Assembly: GCA_002725175.2 (NCBI GenBank) | Contig: PBQX02000080.1 | Span: forward strand, 1-23,199 | Source of the DNA: CACKLF01 sp002725175 | GTDB lineage: Bacteria; Pseudomonadota; Alphaproteobacteria; Rhodobacterales; Rhodobacteraceae | Direction of reading: 5' to 3' | DNA length: 23,199 nucleotides | Shown: one piece after another, positions 1-7,542 of the stretch | Position numbering within the stretch: position 1 is the first letter of the stretch | Layout of the letters: each line of letters opens with the position of its first letter | The notes under the pieces: generated by a model | Seen by the model: the letters and a program-made list of their open reading frames with translations, nothing else | What the model was told of the DNA's origin: nothing | Database searches by the model: none | Program-made: the position numbers and the translations under genes

Positions 1-726
1 TATGGTTAGTTGGGTTGCCGGTACAGATTTTGACCCAATGGTATACAATACCAAACCACCTCCTACCTGAAATACTCCCATACAAATCGCAATCGTGACA
101 TCACCTTGAGGAAGATTAACTCCAGAGCCATCGTAGTAGATAATTATCGAAGTAAGCGTTATACCAACCAAACCAGACATAAAAATACAAGGAAGCATTT
201 CTATATTTTTTTGATACCTTAAGTTAATTGTGAATAATGAAAATGCTAATGCAGAGGCTAAAGCAGCTAAGTTTCCTTTTAAACTGTTTCCAGCACTTTC
301 TTGAAATACCATGATTAATATACCAATAAATGCAGCTGCTATTGATAATGCTGTAGAGAAGCTTATACGCTCTTTAATAAAAAGACTGGCTAGAATTGCA
401 GTCATGATTGGCGCCGATCCAAAAAGCAGCATAGCGTTAGCTACTGAAGTATGTTGGATAGAATAAATCCCACCCGAATAAGCAAAAAATAAGGCTGTTC
501 CTCCATAAAGATAAGTTAGGATGTTTTCTTTCAATAGCCTTAAAACATTAGCCTTGTGATAAAAATTNATCACAATAAGTAAGAAAATAGATAAACTTCC
601 AGATCGATAAAAAAGGATTTGCCAAACCGANGCCTCTTCAATTAGCCGTACCGCAATCCCAACAGTGGACCATAGNGTTCCTGCCAACAAAACTAAAACA
701 ACACCGAAATATTGATTTTCCCTAAT
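1..726 (-). CDS. EamA/DMT-family transporter, 3' end cut by the window edge
   Basis: The frame gives at least 242 residues of very hydrophobic protein with the rhythm of about eight membrane helices and the duplicated EamA architecture: a first repeat beginning YFGVVLVLLAGT and a second near GNLAALASALAFSLFTINLR. The segment between them contains ANAMLLFGSAPIMTAILASL and ERISFSTALSIAAAFIGI, typical of drug/metabolite exporters with ten helices and about 300 residues, so the last two helices probably lie outside the window. No ATG is available at the N-terminus: the frame is closed by a TGA just upstream, and an AGGAG ribosome site sits 6 bases before an ATT codon (726-724), so the start is either ATT or altered by sequence ambiguity (Ns at 568, 631, 676 and 741). 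It is an inner-membrane protein; the substrate cannot be predicted. Confidence 0.85.
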   Translation of the reverse strand, partial: MRENQYFGVVLVLLAGXLWSTVGIAVRLIEEXSVWQILFYRSGSLSIFLLIVXNFYHKANVLRLLKENILTYLYGGTALFFAYSGGIYSIQHTSVANAMLLFGSAPIMTAILASLFIKERISFSTALSIAAAFIGILIMVFQESAGNSLKGNLAALASALAFSLFTINLRYQKNIEMLPCIFMSGLVGITLTSIIIYYDGSGVNLPQGDVTIAICMGVFQVGGGLVLYTIGSKSVPATQLTI

Positions 727-1205
727 ATTTTTTCTCCTGCNAGTTGATCAGTATATTTTTATCTTTCCTATCTNAAATTTNGCTACTNTGNNAATGGAAG
801 CNTTAGGAACAGAATTAAATAATTTTAACCAAGTCTACNCATCACTTTAGTGCCGTAAGCATTTATTGTATATTCTTTTTTATCGTAGCTGCTAAAGGAA
901 CATTTACACCTTTATCGGCGTGTCTAACTGCTAAAATCAGAACATATTTATTTAAAGAAAGTCGATCGCATAGGTTTGTAATCGTAAAAAATAACTTTTC
1001 TTTAAANCAATANNTTATTATNTCCATATATTATCTCAATTTCTGGAAAGTAAATAGTGAAGGTGAAGNCCTGTCANAAGATTTAAAAAGGCCAGATCTA
1101 CCTTTTATAATTGTTGGCAATGGCAGAGCTCCACGTAATGTTCATGTGGCAATCGCGGAAAGAGTTCTGGCAGCTAGAATAATTGGTGNGGCGGCTTAGG
1201 TTCTG
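727..1205. other. Gene-poor stretch with many ambiguous bases
   Basis: No intact recognisable gene lies in these roughly 480 bases. On the + strand there is a C-terminal remnant at 1026-1199 (listed separately). On the - strand a 54-codon frame runs from ATG at 1027 to a stop at 863-865; it contains RLSLNKYVLILAVRHADKG and looks protein-like, but I recognise no family and its ribosome site is weak. The + strand is also open across the same bases, so one of the two frames must be antisense. At least ten Ns make frameshifts impossible to judge. The upstream control region of the EamA transporter must also lie here (about 730-850). Confidence 0.5.
1026..1199 (+). pseudogene. Possible C-terminal remnant of an NADH:flavin oxidoreductase / trimethylamine-dehydrogenase-like protein
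   Basis: The frame ends in a peptide containing GNGRAPRNVHVAIAERVLAA followed by a stop at 1197-1199. This resembles the last FAD/NAD-binding segment of two-domain Old Yellow Enzyme relatives (trimethylamine dehydrogenase and 2,4-dienoyl-CoA reductase type), where a GD-x-x-APR motif is followed by a helix of the pattern A-x-x-E-G-x-x-A-R. The several hundred upstream residues of such an enzyme are absent; upstream codons do not look like the family and contain Ns. The simplest reading is a decayed or recombined gene end. It could also be an assembly join. Only the short motif supports the family call, so confidence is low. Confidence 0.3.
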
Positions 1206-2219
1206 CTAGGTATTCCAGCTCAAAACAGCTCTATACCTAACCTTACCTTCCTTAAGTCTGTTAATTGCTTTATTAATATCAGAGAAATGAAAATGTTCAG
1301 TTTCTGGTGAAATGCCGTTCTTTGAAGCAAAGTTAAGCATTTTTGAAATTCTAGATGGGCTACCAACTATTGAAGCCGAGATAGTTTTTTGGAATCTAAG
1401 TAGATTTATAATGTCAAAAGATATCTTATTTTTTGGTAGTCCCAGAAAGTGAAGCCTTCCATTTGGCTTCAAAAGATTTAAGAGCTCATTCCAATTTAAA
1501 TCTTCTTCAATCGTGTTAAAGATAAGATCAAAATATTCTTTAAAATGAGACTTTTCATCAGTGTCATAGGTTCCAATTGCCCTATCTGCTCCAAATTGTA
1601 AGGCATCAGCCTTTTTAGACTCTGTGCTTGTGAAAGCCGTAACCTCGCAACCCCACTTCTTTAGAAACATTACAGCTATGTGACCCAAGCCTCCAATGCC
1701 AATAACTGCAACTTTACTTGATTGGGAGACATTATATTCAACTAACGGACTATATACTGTTATGCCTGCACATAGCAATGGCGACACATNTTTATAATTN
1801 ATGGTGTNAGGTATTTTAATACATGCTTTTCCTTGCACNCTTATTTTATCNGAAAAGCCGCCATAAGACGCGATAGTAGATTCTTTTGAAGAGCACAAAT
1901 TTTCATTTCCACTGTTGCAAAAGGAACATGANTTACAAAACCCACGATAAAATCCGATACCTACTTTTTGACCTAATGACAAATCANNAACATTGGATCC
2001 TAATTTTACTACTCTACCAACAATCTCATGACCGCCTATAAAAGGGTACTCAGTTATCTGAAATTTATCCTTTATGTAACTTAAGTCAGTTCCGCATAAT
2101 CCACAGTGATCTATGGCAATTTCCACTTCATCAGGCAAAAGGTCTTTTAGTTTGAATTTTATTAAGGTTAAAGCATCGGTGCTACTCGATGCAGCGTATC
2201 CTTTTGCTGAAGAAGACAT
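1206..2219 (-). CDS. Zinc-dependent alcohol dehydrogenase, cinnamyl-alcohol-dehydrogenase/YahK type
   Basis: This 337-residue protein is a medium-chain dehydrogenase that would interconvert alcohols and aldehydes with NAD(P)H in the cytoplasm. Catalytic zinc ligands are visible as C42 in CGLCGTD, H64-E65 in GGHE, and C150 in LLCAGITVYSP, the last being characteristic of the CAD/YahK branch. Structural zinc cysteines are C95, C98, C101 and C109. The nucleotide-binding loop is GIGGLGH (174-180). Length is close to the usual 345-350. The ATG at 2219 starts slightly downstream of where some homologues begin, giving a serine-rich N-terminus. About seven residues are unknown because of Ns at 1790-1990. 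It is divergent from the GFA gene; the physiological substrate is unknown. Confidence 0.9.
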   Translation of the reverse strand: MSSSAKGYAASSSTDALTLIKFKLKDLLPDEVEIAIDHCGLCGTDLSYIKDKFQITEYPFIGGHEIVGRVVKLGSNVXDLSLGQKVGIGFYRGFCXSCSFCNSGNENLCSSKESTIASYGGFXDKIXVQGKACIKIPXTXNYKXVSPLLCAGITVYSPLVEYNVSQSSKVAVIGIGGLGHIAVMFLKKWGCEVTAFTSTESKKADALQFGADRAIGTYDTDEKSHFKEYFDLIFNTIEEDLNWNELLNLLKPNGRLHFLGLPKNKISFDIINLLRFQKTISASIVGSPSRISKMLNFASKNGISPETEHFHFSDINKAINRLKEGKVRYRAVLSWNT

Positions 2220-2302
2220 GACTATTTCAACTTTCGATTGTTCTTAAGGGTCTTATAAGTAATACTGTAGTAAATGGAAATTAAATTTTAAAAGGACAAG
2301 AA

Positions 2303-2665
2303 ATGACTAAGTATCAAGGATCATGTCATTGCCAAGCTGTAATTTTTGAGGTGGAATCTGATTTTAAAAAGACAGTCAGATGTGATTGCTCCCTTTGCAA
2401 AAGAAAAGGAACTGTAATTAATCTAATAGAAACTGAGGAGTTTAACCTTTTAAAAGGTGAAGAGCATATAAAACTTTATGAATGGAACACTAAGATAGCA
2501 AAACATTATTTTTGCAAAATCTGTGGAATTTACACTCACCACAAAAGGCGATCCGCAGATGCAATGGGAGTAAATGTAGGATGCTTTGATCACCTGACTC
2601 TTGATGATCTCGAACAAATTGGAAANGTTGAAGGAAGCTCTCTAACTTTAATCGAGGAAAGATAA
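2303..2665 (+). CDS. GFA/CENP-V domain protein (glutathione-dependent formaldehyde-activating-like)
   Basis: This 120-residue zinc-binding protein has the GFA fold pattern: C8-x-C10 in GSCHCQAV, C27-x-C29-x-x-C32 in RCDCSLCKRKG, then C71-x-x-C74 in FCKICGIYTHHKRR, with C94 near the end. Members of the family were named after a proposed role in formaldehyde-glutathione adduct formation, but most have no proven function and some act on other glutathione conjugates. An AAGGA ribosome site precedes the ATG. It is the first gene of a + strand unit, 9 bases from the cyclodeaminase-like gene. A GST-like gene lies 2 kb away, which fits glutathione-linked chemistry but proves nothing. Confidence 0.88.
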   Translation: MTKYQGSCHCQAVIFEVESDFKKTVRCDCSLCKRKGTVINLIETEEFNLLKGEEHIKLYEWNTKIAKHYFCKICGIYTHHKRRSADAMGVNVGCFDHLTLDDLEQIGXVEGSSLTLIEER

Positions 2666-2674
2666 TAGGTTATC

Positions 2675-3607
2675 ATGCGAATTTTAGATAAAAGAGATAT
2701 TCAAAATAACTTTGACTTTGATAAGGCCGTTGAGGCCATAAGAATGGCATATATATCCGCATCTACAGATAGTGCAAGTATAGCTCCTGTTGGCCATATT
2801 GCATTCCCAGATAACAATGGGGATTGCCATATTAAGTCTGGACATATCAAAGGTGATGATTTTTTTGTTATTAAGATCGCAACAGGTTTTTATGATAATC
2901 CCAGGCTTGGAAAGCCATCATCAAATGGAGTTATGGTAGTTTTTAGTGCCATGTCAGGCGAGCCTGTAGCACTACTCAAGGATGAGGGGTGGTTGACAGA
3001 CATGCGAACTGGTATTGGGGGAGCGATTACAACTATTGAGCTTGCTCCTAAAAATGCCAAGAATGTATTACTTATTGGTACAGGACTTCAATGCAGATTT
3101 CAGGCTGACTGCTTGTCNCGCCTAANCCCAGATATATATCAATATTCGGTATGGGGNAGATCTTTGGGGAACGCTAAGAAGGCTTGTGAAGACCTTTCTT
3201 NTAAAGGTTTGGAAATAAAGCCTGCTNCGGACCTCGAAGAAGAAGTAAAAAAAGCTGATATAATAATAACCACGACACCCTCAACAGAACATATAGTTAG
3301 AAATTCATGGGTATCAGCTTCAACCCATATAACCGCAATTGGGGCAGACAGTTTAGGAAAAAGAGAGCTGGATACTGATCTTCTGCATAGAGCAGATCTT
3401 CTCGTTTCTGATTTAAATTCCCAATCTCTGGATCATGGAGAGTTTCAAGCAATAAAAGAAACACNCTCTGNCTTAANNCCCATAGAGATTGGNAATATTT
3501 TTAATNAGACCGAAAGTGGAAGAATTTCTGAGGAATCCATCACTATAGCTGATCTTACAGGTATTGCGCCTCAAGATATTGCAATAACTGGAACGGTTCT
3601 GGTGTAG
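2675..3607 (+). CDS. Ornithine cyclodeaminase / mu-crystallin family protein
   Basis: The 310-residue protein matches the OCD/mu-crystallin family in length and order. It has the substrate-region lysine K67 (VIKIATGF), D110-R111 in TDMRTGIGGA, and the Rossmann nucleotide loop LIGTGLQCRFQ from about 133. A late conserved segment AIGADSLGKREL follows. The family includes ornithine cyclodeaminase, alanine dehydrogenases, ketimine reductases, iminosuccinate reductase (BhcD) and EutC of ectoine breakdown. The next gene, 21 bases downstream, is a threonine-dehydratase-type enzyme. That pairing is also seen for bhcD with bhcB and eutC with eutB, so an imino-acid reducing or deaminating role on a hydroxy- or diamino-acid product is more likely than true ornithine cyclisation. 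Several residues in 145-285 are unknown because of Ns. Confidence 0.88.
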   Translation: MRILDKRDIQNNFDFDKAVEAIRMAYISASTDSASIAPVGHIAFPDNNGDCHIKSGHIKGDDFFVIKIATGFYDNPRLGKPSSNGVMVVFSAMSGEPVALLKDEGWLTDMRTGIGGAITTIELAPKNAKNVLLIGTGLQCRFQADCLXRLXPDIYQYSVWXRSLGNAKKACEDLSXKGLEIKPAXDLEEEVKKADIIITTTPSTEHIVRNSWVSASTHITAIGADSLGKRELDTDLLHRADLLVSDLNSQSLDHGEFQAIKETXSXLXPIEIXNIFNXTESGRISEESITIADLTGIAPQDIAITGTVLV

Positions 3608-3628
3608 GCGAGTACTAAGGAGGAATAA

Positions 3629-4591
3629 ATGGCTGTTTCTAAACTAATTTCGTCATTGGCAAACGATTGTATCGAAGCGCGAAATCGAGTTAGTGCTGAT
3701 ATAATTAAAACACCTCTTATACCATCCAAATTAGAGTTATCAGAGAAAACTCAAGTTTTCTATAAATCTGAAAATTTTCAAATTACCGGCTCATTTAAGG
3801 TGAGAGGAGCTTTGTCAAAACTTTCAAAATTACCTACCGTCAGTCCTGTTATCACAGCTTCTTCAGGAAACCATGGGATAGCGTGCTCATACGCAGCAAA
3901 AACAACCGGACACAAGCTGACAGTCGTATTGCCAGAAAATGTATCAAGGGCAAAATTATCTAAAATTGAGAGCTTTGGAACAAAAACTATATTAAATCCT
4001 GGAGATTCAGGCTTGGCAGAGAGGAAAGCTCGTGAATTAGCTTCCTCTGGAAATTACACCTATGTTTCCCCTTATAACGATAATTTAATAATGGCTGGAC
4101 AGGGAACAATCGCACTGGAGATCCTTGAGCAGCAACCTGAAGTGGATAACATCTTCGTTTCAATGGGTGGAGGAGGGNTGATTTCGGGCATTGGTTCCGT
4201 AATAAAGAGTTTTTCAGCTAATNNTAAAATTATTGGGGTTAGTGCAATTNATTCTGCAGCGCTTGCTGCAAGTATAAGTGCCGGAAATNTTGTTGAAACT
4301 GAGCATTTAGAAACCTTAGCGGATGGTTGCGCAGGTGGAGTAGATGAGGATTCCCTAACACTTCCAATAGCCACTCAGGTTATTGACAAAATTATTCACT
4401 GCTCTGAGGTTGAAATTTTGGAATCCCTTCAAATTTTGGCGTGGAAAGAAAAAGTTTTAGTGGAAGGCTCTGCCGCATTAGCTTTAGCTGGGTATCTAAA
4501 GAAAAAAAAGGAATACGAGGGAAAGAATAACGTTATTTTACTTTGCGGTGCAAACTTTGATAAAGATCTGATATTAGAGAAAATATCTTGA
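3629..4591 (+). CDS. PLP-dependent serine/threonine-dehydratase-type enzyme (hydroxyaspartate dehydratase/EutB-like)
   Basis: This is a fold-type II PLP enzyme of 320 residues. The PLP lysine is K57 in ITGSFKVRGA, the substrate loop is SSGNHG (78-83), and the phosphate-binding glycine loop is SMGGGG at about 178-183. The length fits the short catabolic group (serine racemase, threo-3-hydroxyaspartate ammonia-lyase, BhcB, EutB) and lacks the C-terminal ACT domain of biosynthetic IlvA. It would eliminate water from a beta-hydroxy amino acid, giving an imine or keto acid and ammonia. A strong ribosome site (AAGGAGGA, 3617-3624) sits just before the ATG. It is the last gene of the GFA-OCD-dehydratase unit; its substrate is not fixed by the sequence. 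Confidence 0.9.
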   Translation: MAVSKLISSLANDCIEARNRVSADIIKTPLIPSKLELSEKTQVFYKSENFQITGSFKVRGALSKLSKLPTVSPVITASSGNHGIACSYAAKTTGHKLTVVLPENVSRAKLSKIESFGTKTILNPGDSGLAERKARELASSGNYTYVSPYNDNLIMAGQGTIALEILEQQPEVDNIFVSMGGGGXISGIGSVIKSFSANXKIIGVSAIXSAALAASISAGNXVETEHLETLADGCAGGVDEDSLTLPIATQVIDKIIHCSEVEILESLQILAWKEKVLVEGSAALALAGYLKKKKEYEGKNNVILLCGANFDKDLILEKIS

Positions 4592-4609
4592 AACTCTTAT
4601 TTTAGAAAA

Positions 4610-5272
4610 TTAATATTTCTTATCTTGCCACTCTTTAATTTTAGGAATTTTTGAAACACTATTAAGTATACGGTTTAGATTGGAATACTTGTCTATTAAC
4701 GAGGTTGGAATAAAATCTACCACTCCTGATTTTAACCACTTAACGACACCCCAAATAGCCAAATCTCCTATTGAAAGATTGTCATCAATAAAAAAAAGTA
4801 TATCTTTAGTTTTGCAATTTTGCCTCTCAACAATTGACTCTAGTGAATTTAAGTTTTTTGATAATTTTCCATCTTTTTCACAAAGAGATTCTCTGAAACT
4901 CTTTCGGTTTGCCTCACCCTCAGTATGTATCGGGTAGGAAATGCAATTTGTAATATCAGTACAAATATCAATGACTTGATCAATTAGGGCGCAATTAACG
5001 TTATTTTCATTTGGATATAGGCCACTTAACTTTCCACAGAATCTAGCTATTGCACCGGTTTGACAAAAGCTCACACCATCCACTGAAAGACAGGGCAAGG
5101 CTTTAGTTGGTATAACCGTGCCATCTGGCAGGGTGCCAGTTGTTCTTACGTGTGCAAAGTCATCTGATGATATTCGGACATCTTCAAAGGGAATATTCCC
5201 GTAAAATAGAGAGATTCTGGAAATTTCTGCTCTCCAAAATGGAAAATTAAAATAGATGACTTTGATCTTCAT
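4610..5272 (-). CDS. Glutathione S-transferase family protein
   Basis: The protein of about 220 residues starts with a thioredoxin-like beta strand (MKIKVIYFNFPFWRAE), followed by the GST N-domain signature ALPCLSVDGVSFCQTGAIAR, in which the Pro-Cys segment, the DG turn and the Q-T/S pair contact glutathione in known members. The C-domain is helical with an aromatic-rich ending. The arrangement is closest to sigma/alpha-like small GSTs. I prefer the ATG at 5272 over an in-frame TTG at 5284, because GAGAGAA lies just ahead of the ATG. It converges with the dehydratase gene (18 bases apart) and diverges from the cupin gene. The reaction is unknown; detoxication or peroxidase roles are possible. 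Confidence 0.82.
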   Translation of the reverse strand: MKIKVIYFNFPFWRAEISRISLFYGNIPFEDVRISSDDFAHVRTTGTLPDGTVIPTKALPCLSVDGVSFCQTGAIARFCGKLSGLYPNENNVNCALIDQVIDICTDITNCISYPIHTEGEANRKSFRESLCEKDGKLSKNLNSLESIVERQNCKTKDILFFIDDNLSIGDLAIWGVVKWLKSGVVDFIPTSLIDKYSNLNRILNSVSKIPKIKEWQDKKY

Positions 5273-5323
5273 TATTTCTCTCAAAAAAGTTATTGGCGTT
5301 CTAACAGATTTTAATTTATCCGG

Positions 5324-5343
5324 TAAGTTAGTTCAATAACTTA
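5324..5343. promoter_or_regulatory. Perfect inverted repeat in the GST/cupin divergent region
   Basis: TAAGTTA (5324-5330), a 6-base spacer, and TAACTTA (5337-5343) form a perfect 7-6-7 inverted repeat between two divergent genes, 20 bases before the cupin ATG. The position fits an operator for a dimeric regulator controlling one or both genes. It could also be a chance event in AT-rich DNA, and no regulator gene is nearby. Confidence 0.35.
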
Positions 5344-5363
5344 TTAGCAAGATGGGGTAAAAT

Positions 5364-5732
5364 ATGTTTGTAACCAACGTAAAAGACGTAGAGTGGAGTA
5401 GTAATGAGAATTACGCTCCTTTAAGGTGGAAGTTATTGGTAGATTCAAAGTTAGTTTTAAGTAGTGGAATATCATGCGGAATTCTTGAAATTCCGACTCA
5501 ATCATCACTAGAACTTCATCATCATTTGCCTCAGGAAATATATTTAGTTAGGAGTGGCGAGGGGTTACTACTGAAAAAGGATGGTGAAGAAAGAATTATT
5601 GAAAATACGGTAATATATATCCATAAAGAAGAACCCCATGGTCTTAAAAATACTGGGAATAGTCCCTTGGAGGTCCTTTGGATTTTTCCCACAAACTGTT
5701 GGGAGGAAGTTAAATATAATTTTTGCACCTAG
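5364..5732 (+). CDS. Small single-domain cupin protein
   Basis: The 122-residue protein is one cupin barrel. Motif 1 follows H-x-H-x3-E-x6-G exactly (H52, H54, E58, G65 in LHHHLPQEIYLVRSGEG), and motif 2 supplies H92 and N96 in PHGLKNTG. The three histidines and the glutamate would bind a metal such as iron, manganese or nickel. Small cupins include isomerases, dioxygenases, lyases and simple binding proteins, so the reaction cannot be named. A GGGG ribosome site is 6 bases before the ATG. Its TAG stop overlaps the stop of the convergent acyl-CoA dehydrogenase in a shared CTAG. Confidence 0.85.
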   Translation: MFVTNVKDVEWSSNENYAPLRWKLLVDSKLVLSSGISCGILEIPTQSSLELHHHLPQEIYLVRSGEGLLLKKDGEERIIENTVIYIHKEEPHGLKNTGNSPLEVLWIFPTNCWEEVKYNFCT

Positions 5733-6886
5733 TCATCTAGGGATCTTGCAATAAGTTCTTTCATTATTTCATTTGTGCCGCCATAAATTTTTTGCACTCT
5801 AGCGTCGGTCCACATTCTTGCCACTGGATATTCGGCCATAAAGCCATATCCGCCATGCAGTTGAACACATTCATCTAGTATTTCGCCTTGAATTTGACTT
5901 CCCCAGTACTTTGCCATCGATGCCGTCGCTGCGTCCAAATCTCCCGCTACCAACTTTTGAATACAATCATTTATAAAGGATCTTGTAACTTCCGTTTTTG
6001 TCTTTAGCTCTGCTAATTTAAATTTCGTATTTTGAAAATCAAAAACTCTCTTGCCGAAAGCCTTTCTTTCTTTTACATACTTTAAAGTTTCTTCTAATGC
6101 ACAATCGGCAGCGCCTAACCCAGCTATTCCGATATAAAGTCTTTCCCAAGGCAATTGTTTCATGAGTTGGTAAAAACCTTTACCTTCCTCTGGCCCAAGC
6201 AAATTTGTTTGAGGAATTTTGACGTTTTCAAAAAATAATTCTGCAGTATCATTGCCCTTCATTCCGACTTTCTTTAAGGGTTTGCCGCGTCTAAAACCTT
6301 CAAGCTCATCTGTTTCAATCATTAACAGGGAGATTCCTTTAGACCCTTGCTTTGGGTCAGTTTTCGCCGCCAAGCATATAAGGTCCGCACTTCCACCATT
6401 AGTAATAAAGGTTTTTGAACCATTTATTTTGTATTGATTGCCGTCTTTTTCAGCATGAGTTTTTATAGATTGTAAATCAGAACCGCAATTTGGTTCAGTC
6501 ATTGCAAGTGCGGCAATCCTCTTGCCACTCACCAGCTGAGGCAACCACTTTGCTTTTTGCTCATTTGAACCATAAGAATTTAAGTAATGGATCACAATGC
6601 TTTGAATGCCATATCCCCAACCAGCGTCTCCTTTTGCGGCTTGAAGGTATGCTGTTATTGCATCATATGAAATATCACCTCCAGAGCCCCCAAAAGTTTC
6701 ATCCACACTTCCTCCCATGAGGCCCATCGCTCCAGCCTTTTCCCAGAAGCCTTTTTCAACCAACCCATCGTCCGCCCATTTTTCGATATTTGGCTTCAGT
6801 TCAATTTCTAAAAATTTTGAAGCTGATTCAGCAAACATTCTATGTTCCTCATCGGCCCAGGAAGCTGTACTAGATAATAAAGTCAT
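5729..6886 (-). CDS. Acyl-CoA dehydrogenase (isovaleryl/long-chain-like)
   Basis: At 385 residues this is a standard-length FAD-dependent acyl-CoA dehydrogenase. It carries the flavin/substrate segment AMTEPNCGSDLQS (129-140), the GSKTFITNG strand (156-164), and the C-terminal signatures LHGGYGFM and KIYGGTNEIMKE. The usual C-terminal catalytic glutamate of short- and medium-chain enzymes is a glycine here (IYGGT). E248 in QLPWERLYIG sits where isovaleryl-CoA and long-chain enzymes place their base, so it probably belongs to that branch. AAAGGAAAAAGGAT precedes the ATG. It stands alone, convergent with the cupin gene and downstream of the GGCT-like gene. It oxidises an acyl-CoA to the 2-enoyl-CoA and passes electrons to ETF; chain type is unknown. 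Confidence 0.93.
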   Translation of the reverse strand: MTLLSSTASWADEEHRMFAESASKFLEIELKPNIEKWADDGLVEKGFWEKAGAMGLMGGSVDETFGGSGGDISYDAITAYLQAAKGDAGWGYGIQSIVIHYLNSYGSNEQKAKWLPQLVSGKRIAALAMTEPNCGSDLQSIKTHAEKDGNQYKINGSKTFITNGGSADLICLAAKTDPKQGSKGISLLMIETDELEGFRRGKPLKKVGMKGNDTAELFFENVKIPQTNLLGPEEGKGFYQLMKQLPWERLYIGIAGLGAADCALEETLKYVKERKAFGKRVFDFQNTKFKLAELKTKTEVTRSFINDCIQKLVAGDLDAATASMAKYWGSQIQGEILDECVQLHGGYGFMAEYPVARMWTDARVQKIYGGTNEIMKELIARSLDD

Positions 6887-6949
6887 ATCCTTTTTCCTTT
6901 ATCTTTTAGCGGTTAAAGTATTATATTTTACGTTTTGAATTTTACTATA

Positions 6950-7483
6950 TCAGGTCTTTATACGAGATCTAGACCAGACCCAGTAAAAAACTCTAATTGC
7001 ATATATCTCAGATAAAATTGGGTAGTACACATAAGGCCTTTGTTCCAGGCTTAAAATATATTCGGTACTAAGCCCTGAAGACTTGGCGGCTTTAATAAGA
7101 ATTCTCATATATCGTCGAGAAGGGGGTGTATCAATACTGGAGGAGGCTTTATAAATTAATGTCTTGGCATTTACTTTTTCGCCGTTTAGTTTCACTGATA
7201 GTTCTGTCAATTCATAATTTTCACCCTCAGTATTAATAATTTTCTGCAATTCGTTTTTCGATATCAGATGAAGCACGCCTTCAACTGTTCCATTTTCATT
7301 CTTAATAATATTTGCAAAACTCGGCTCTAGAAAAATTGGACCTTCCATATTCATAATAAGGTTGAAGCCTTTAAGTACCCCAGGATAACTCTCCACTGGG
7401 TAAACCCCGCGCCTGCCTTGAAGGTATTCTAAAGACATGTTTGAGCCATAACCAAAATAAAAAATTAACTTTTCTTTTGACAT
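6950..7483 (-). CDS. Gamma-glutamylcyclotransferase-like (GGCT/AIG2 fold) protein
   Basis: The 177-residue protein has the GGCT-fold signature FGYGSNMS (YGSN at 12-15), which forms the gamma-glutamyl binding loop, then a strand with TVEGVLHLI (about 67-74) and a glutamate at E86 in NTEGENYE that occupies the position of the catalytic acid in the family. Known members release 5-oxoproline from gamma-glutamyl peptides or act on related amides. Bacterial members of this size are mostly uncharacterised. The C-terminus is aromatic and basic (VFYWVWSRSRIKT). It is divergent from deoC with a 59-base gap and co-directional with the acyl-CoA dehydrogenase (63-base gap). Confidence 0.8.
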   Translation of the reverse strand: MSKEKLIFYFGYGSNMSLEYLQGRRGVYPVESYPGVLKGFNLIMNMEGPIFLEPSFANIIKNENGTVEGVLHLISKNELQKIINTEGENYELTELSVKLNGEKVNAKTLIYKASSSIDTPPSRRYMRILIKAAKSSGLSTEYILSLEQRPYVYYPILSEIYAIRVFYWVWSRSRIKT

Positions 7484-7542
7484 CTTAGAGATTTCTCACT
7501 TATGTACTCCAAATATTTTCTAATTTGAATTAATAGACGGCA

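Noticed and set aside
2675..4591. A complete beta-hydroxyaspartate cycle or ectoine degradation locus
   Set aside because: Only the dehydratase-like and OCD-like genes are present; the aldolase, aminotransferase, ectoine hydrolase and deacetylase genes are not in the window.
5364..5732. A DMSP lyase of the cupin (DddL/DddQ/DddW) type
   Set aside because: The metal-binding motif and Y60 are compatible, but they are shared by many small cupins, the protein is shorter than those lyases and no DMSP genes are nearby.
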